A DNA stretch of 64,000 nucleotides from Bdellovibrionales bacterium (GTDB lineage Bacteria > Bdellovibrionota > Bdellovibrionia > Bdellovibrionales > UBA1609), in NCBI GenBank assembly GCA_027459485.1, contig DAIDIG010000004.1, positions 62,001-126,000 of the forward strand, read 5' to 3'. How positions within the stretch are numbered: the stretch's first letter is position 1; each line of letters opens with the position of its first letter. The notes beneath the pieces are model-generated. The model was given only the letters and a program-made list of their open reading frames with translations, did no database searches and was not told the DNA's origin. This document shows, one piece after another, positions 62,484 through 64,000 of this stretch. The translations under genes were made by a program, and so were the position numbers.

Positions 62484-63038
62484 TTAAAATTCAAACACAA
62501 GCCCGAGATCGAACATCATCGTCGTCCCCGGCGCCGAATTGAAGGTCATATCAAATCGAGCCAAAACGCTGCTCGTGATTTTGGTCATGAGACTGCCGGT
62601 TGCGTATTCGCCAACGACGGTTTTGGGGTCGAGTTGCGCATCCGACGTGTAACGTGTCACATCGAGCCCGATGCCCATGCCGAGAATCAGCGTCTCAAAC
62701 GGCACTTGCAAACTCACTCCGCCAGAGAGCCCCTGCCAGGTCACCGTACCGCCGATGCCATTCGTGTAGGTCGCGTCGAAATAGCCGCCGTGAGATTTAT
62801 CGCCCCCCATCGGCAGAGACATTCTCAAGCCCCAAATACTAAAAATGTTGTCGTTTTGCGAAACTCCATGCGGCAGGGCGCGCCCGATGAAAACACCGGT
62901 CTGCCAAGGCGCACTCCCCGAGCCGGCATCTTGCGCAAAAGATGTCGCCGCGAACAAGACGAAAATCAAAGATATGGAGACCCGAAGTATCCGGACTTTT
63001 TCAACAGACCCTAGTGTTTTCTTGAATGGGTGTCGCAC
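62484..63038 (-). CDS. Exported beta-rich, probably outer-membrane, protein
   Basis: A 184-residue protein with signal peptide ending TSFAQ and a Gly-rich mature part of amphipathic strands ending in VFEF, the terminal aromatic seen in barrel proteins. No family recognised. It starts with GTG 63038 preceded by AGGACAA. Divergent from the hydrolase at 63060 by 21 bases. Confidence 0.72.
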   Translation of the reverse strand: MRHPFKKTLGSVEKVRILRVSISLIFVLFAATSFAQDAGSGSAPWQTGVFIGRALPHGVSQNDNIFSIWGLRMSLPMGGDKSHGGYFDATYTNGIGGTVTWQGLSGGVSLQVPFETLILGMGIGLDVTRYTSDAQLDPKTVVGEYATGSLMTKITSSVLARFDMTFNSAPGTTMMFDLGLVFEF

Positions 63039-63059
63039 TTGTCCTAGAGTATTAGGAAT

Positions 63060-63926
63060 ATGGTGGAAAGGCTAGAGGGCACTTTTTGGGGTTACCAGGA
63101 CGTCGAGCTATATTATCAAATGTGGCGCTCGAACGAGTCGCGCGCGACTATTGTCCTGACTCACGGGATTGCCGAACATTCTGACTGCTATGAGCGGTTC
63201 GCCGACTCGATCACCAAGCATGGCTATTCGGTATTCGCTTGGGATCTACGCGGGCACGGCCATTCCGAAGGCAAGCGCGGTTACGTTAATCGCTTTCAGG
63301 ATTTCAGCGATGATCTCGAGGCAGCGATTCGCTTCGTGAAATCTGAGTTCTGGTCGAATAAATTGCCTTTATTTTTGTTCGGTCATTCTATGGGCGGGCT
63401 CATTACGCTAAAATTGCTGCTCGATCATTCGCCGACTCATATCGCGGGTCTGATTCTCAGTTCGCCGTGTCTCGGCCTCTCGCTCGCGGTGCCGAAGTTG
63501 AAAGAAGCCGGCGCGCAATTGCTCGCGGAGTGGCTGCCGAAGGTCACGCTCTACAACGAGATTAATTTCGATGATCTCGTGCGCGATCAAAGTCTCGTTC
63601 GACAGTACCGTGCCGACCCCCTTCGCCACAGTCGCATTTCACCCCGATTATTTACCGGTCTCATGGCTACGATGGCTGAAGTCAAAAGTGAAGCCGCAAA
63701 AATTCAGTTACCGACACTTATGCAGCTCGCTGGTCGCGAGAAGATTGTCAGCACCTCCGAATCGGAAGTCTATTTTGAGAAACTGGGCTCGAAGAAAAAA
63801 GAGCTATACGTTTATGCCGATAGTTATCACGAGATTTACAACGATCTTGATCGCGAAGATGTCATTCGCGATTTGATCCCGTTCTTAGAAAAGGGCGCGC
63901 GTGAGGTAATGAAAAGTGGAACTTAA
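63060..63926 (+). CDS. Monoacylglycerol-lipase-like alpha/beta hydrolase
   Basis: A 288-residue serine hydrolase of the lysophospholipase/monoacylglycerol lipase group: oxyanion VLTHGIAEHSDCY, AWDLRGHGHSEGKRG, nucleophile FGHSMGGLI, and a catalytic His in DSYHEIYND near the C-terminus. The match to the family is good. No signal peptide, so cytoplasmic; it probably deacylates glycerolipids. ATG 63060 follows AGGAAT; GTG 63063 is an alternative. Its 3' end overlaps a further plus-strand start by 11 bases. Confidence 0.93.
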   Translation: MVERLEGTFWGYQDVELYYQMWRSNESRATIVLTHGIAEHSDCYERFADSITKHGYSVFAWDLRGHGHSEGKRGYVNRFQDFSDDLEAAIRFVKSEFWSNKLPLFLFGHSMGGLITLKLLLDHSPTHIAGLILSSPCLGLSLAVPKLKEAGAQLLAEWLPKVTLYNEINFDDLVRDQSLVRQYRADPLRHSRISPRLFTGLMATMAEVKSEAAKIQLPTLMQLAGREKIVSTSESEVYFEKLGSKKKELYVYADSYHEIYNDLDREDVIRDLIPFLEKGAREVMKSGT

Positions 63927-64000
63927 CCTGTTCTCTCGATATTTTTCGCGATCACCACGGGCGGCGGCAACTCTGATCGCGTTGTGTCTACTCAGCGCAT
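63916..64000 (+). CDS. Start of a membrane or exported protein, runs off window
   Basis: GTG 63916 with GAGG nine bases upstream opens a frame to the window end: VELNLFSRYFSRSPRAAATL followed by a hydrophobic IALCLLSA. This reads as a cytoplasmic basic N-terminus entering a membrane helix or signal peptide. It is cotranscribed with the lipase-like gene. The family cannot be named from 28 residues. Confidence 0.5.
   Translation, partial: MELNLFSRYFSRSPRAAATLIALCLLSA

Overview
The window looks like a chromosomal segment of a Bdellovibrionota bacterium (Bdellovibrio-like, formerly Deltaproteobacteria). This is an inference from gene content: a myxobacterial-type Agl/Glt gliding-motor operon, a short polar-type flagellin, many TPR and lipoproteins, a fused NuoCD, a FecR-domain protein, an orphan CpaF ATPase, and outer-membrane barrel families common in that group. 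It is gene-dense with about 60 coding regions, mostly on the minus strand in long operons with 4-base overlaps. I saw no rRNA, tRNA, CRISPR array, transposase or prophage.

Layout. 1-5.3 kb (minus): 3' truncated enolase, an unknown coiled-coil protein, a secreted S1/P1 nuclease, then a three-gene group of a small protein, a cupredoxin-fold protein and CpaF; a nested palindrome covers the cupredoxin start. 5.5-12.2 kb: secreted transglutaminase-like protein, ArsR regulator plus lipocalin-like protein, copper nitrite reductase behind a perfect 24-bp palindrome, a YiiX-like hydrolase and a lipoprotein. 12.3-16.2 kb: ClpB, divergent from a Cys-rich small protein and an alpha/beta hydrolase. 16.2-18 kb: flagellin with a mini-ORF leader, and a bipolar (basic/acidic) histone-like protein. 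18-24.2 kb: FecR protein, TPR-plus-barrel protein, a 52-residue lipoprotein, a Cys-rich secreted protein and two further exported proteins.

24.4-32.2 kb (minus): recO, an unknown protein, and nuoI-G-F-E-CD-B, the peripheral arm of complex I without the membrane-arm genes. 32.4-35.5 kb (plus): an S8 protease and an unknown exported protein. 35.4-48.0 kb (minus): an eleven-gene operon encoding a TolQ/ExbB-like motor, two ExbD-like stators, a GYF-GYF-PilZ protein, three TPR proteins, an FHA/TonB-like transenvelope protein, a small exported protein, an outer-membrane barrel and a coiled-coil protein. It reads as a proton-driven force-transmission machine with a possible c-di-GMP input, and has a sigma-28-like promoter resembling that of the flagellin gene.

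48.2-59.4 kb (minus): ten tightly spaced genes running from a pseudo-histidine kinase through alr, mlaE, mlaF, mlaD (with a C-terminal barrel-like domain), purH, a GYF-TPR protein, a lipoprotein, a Nudix hydrolase and a HAD phosphatase. 59.4-64 kb: nadB with an almost leaderless promoter, three small exported or outer-membrane proteins, a monoacylglycerol-lipase-like hydrolase and the start of a further gene.
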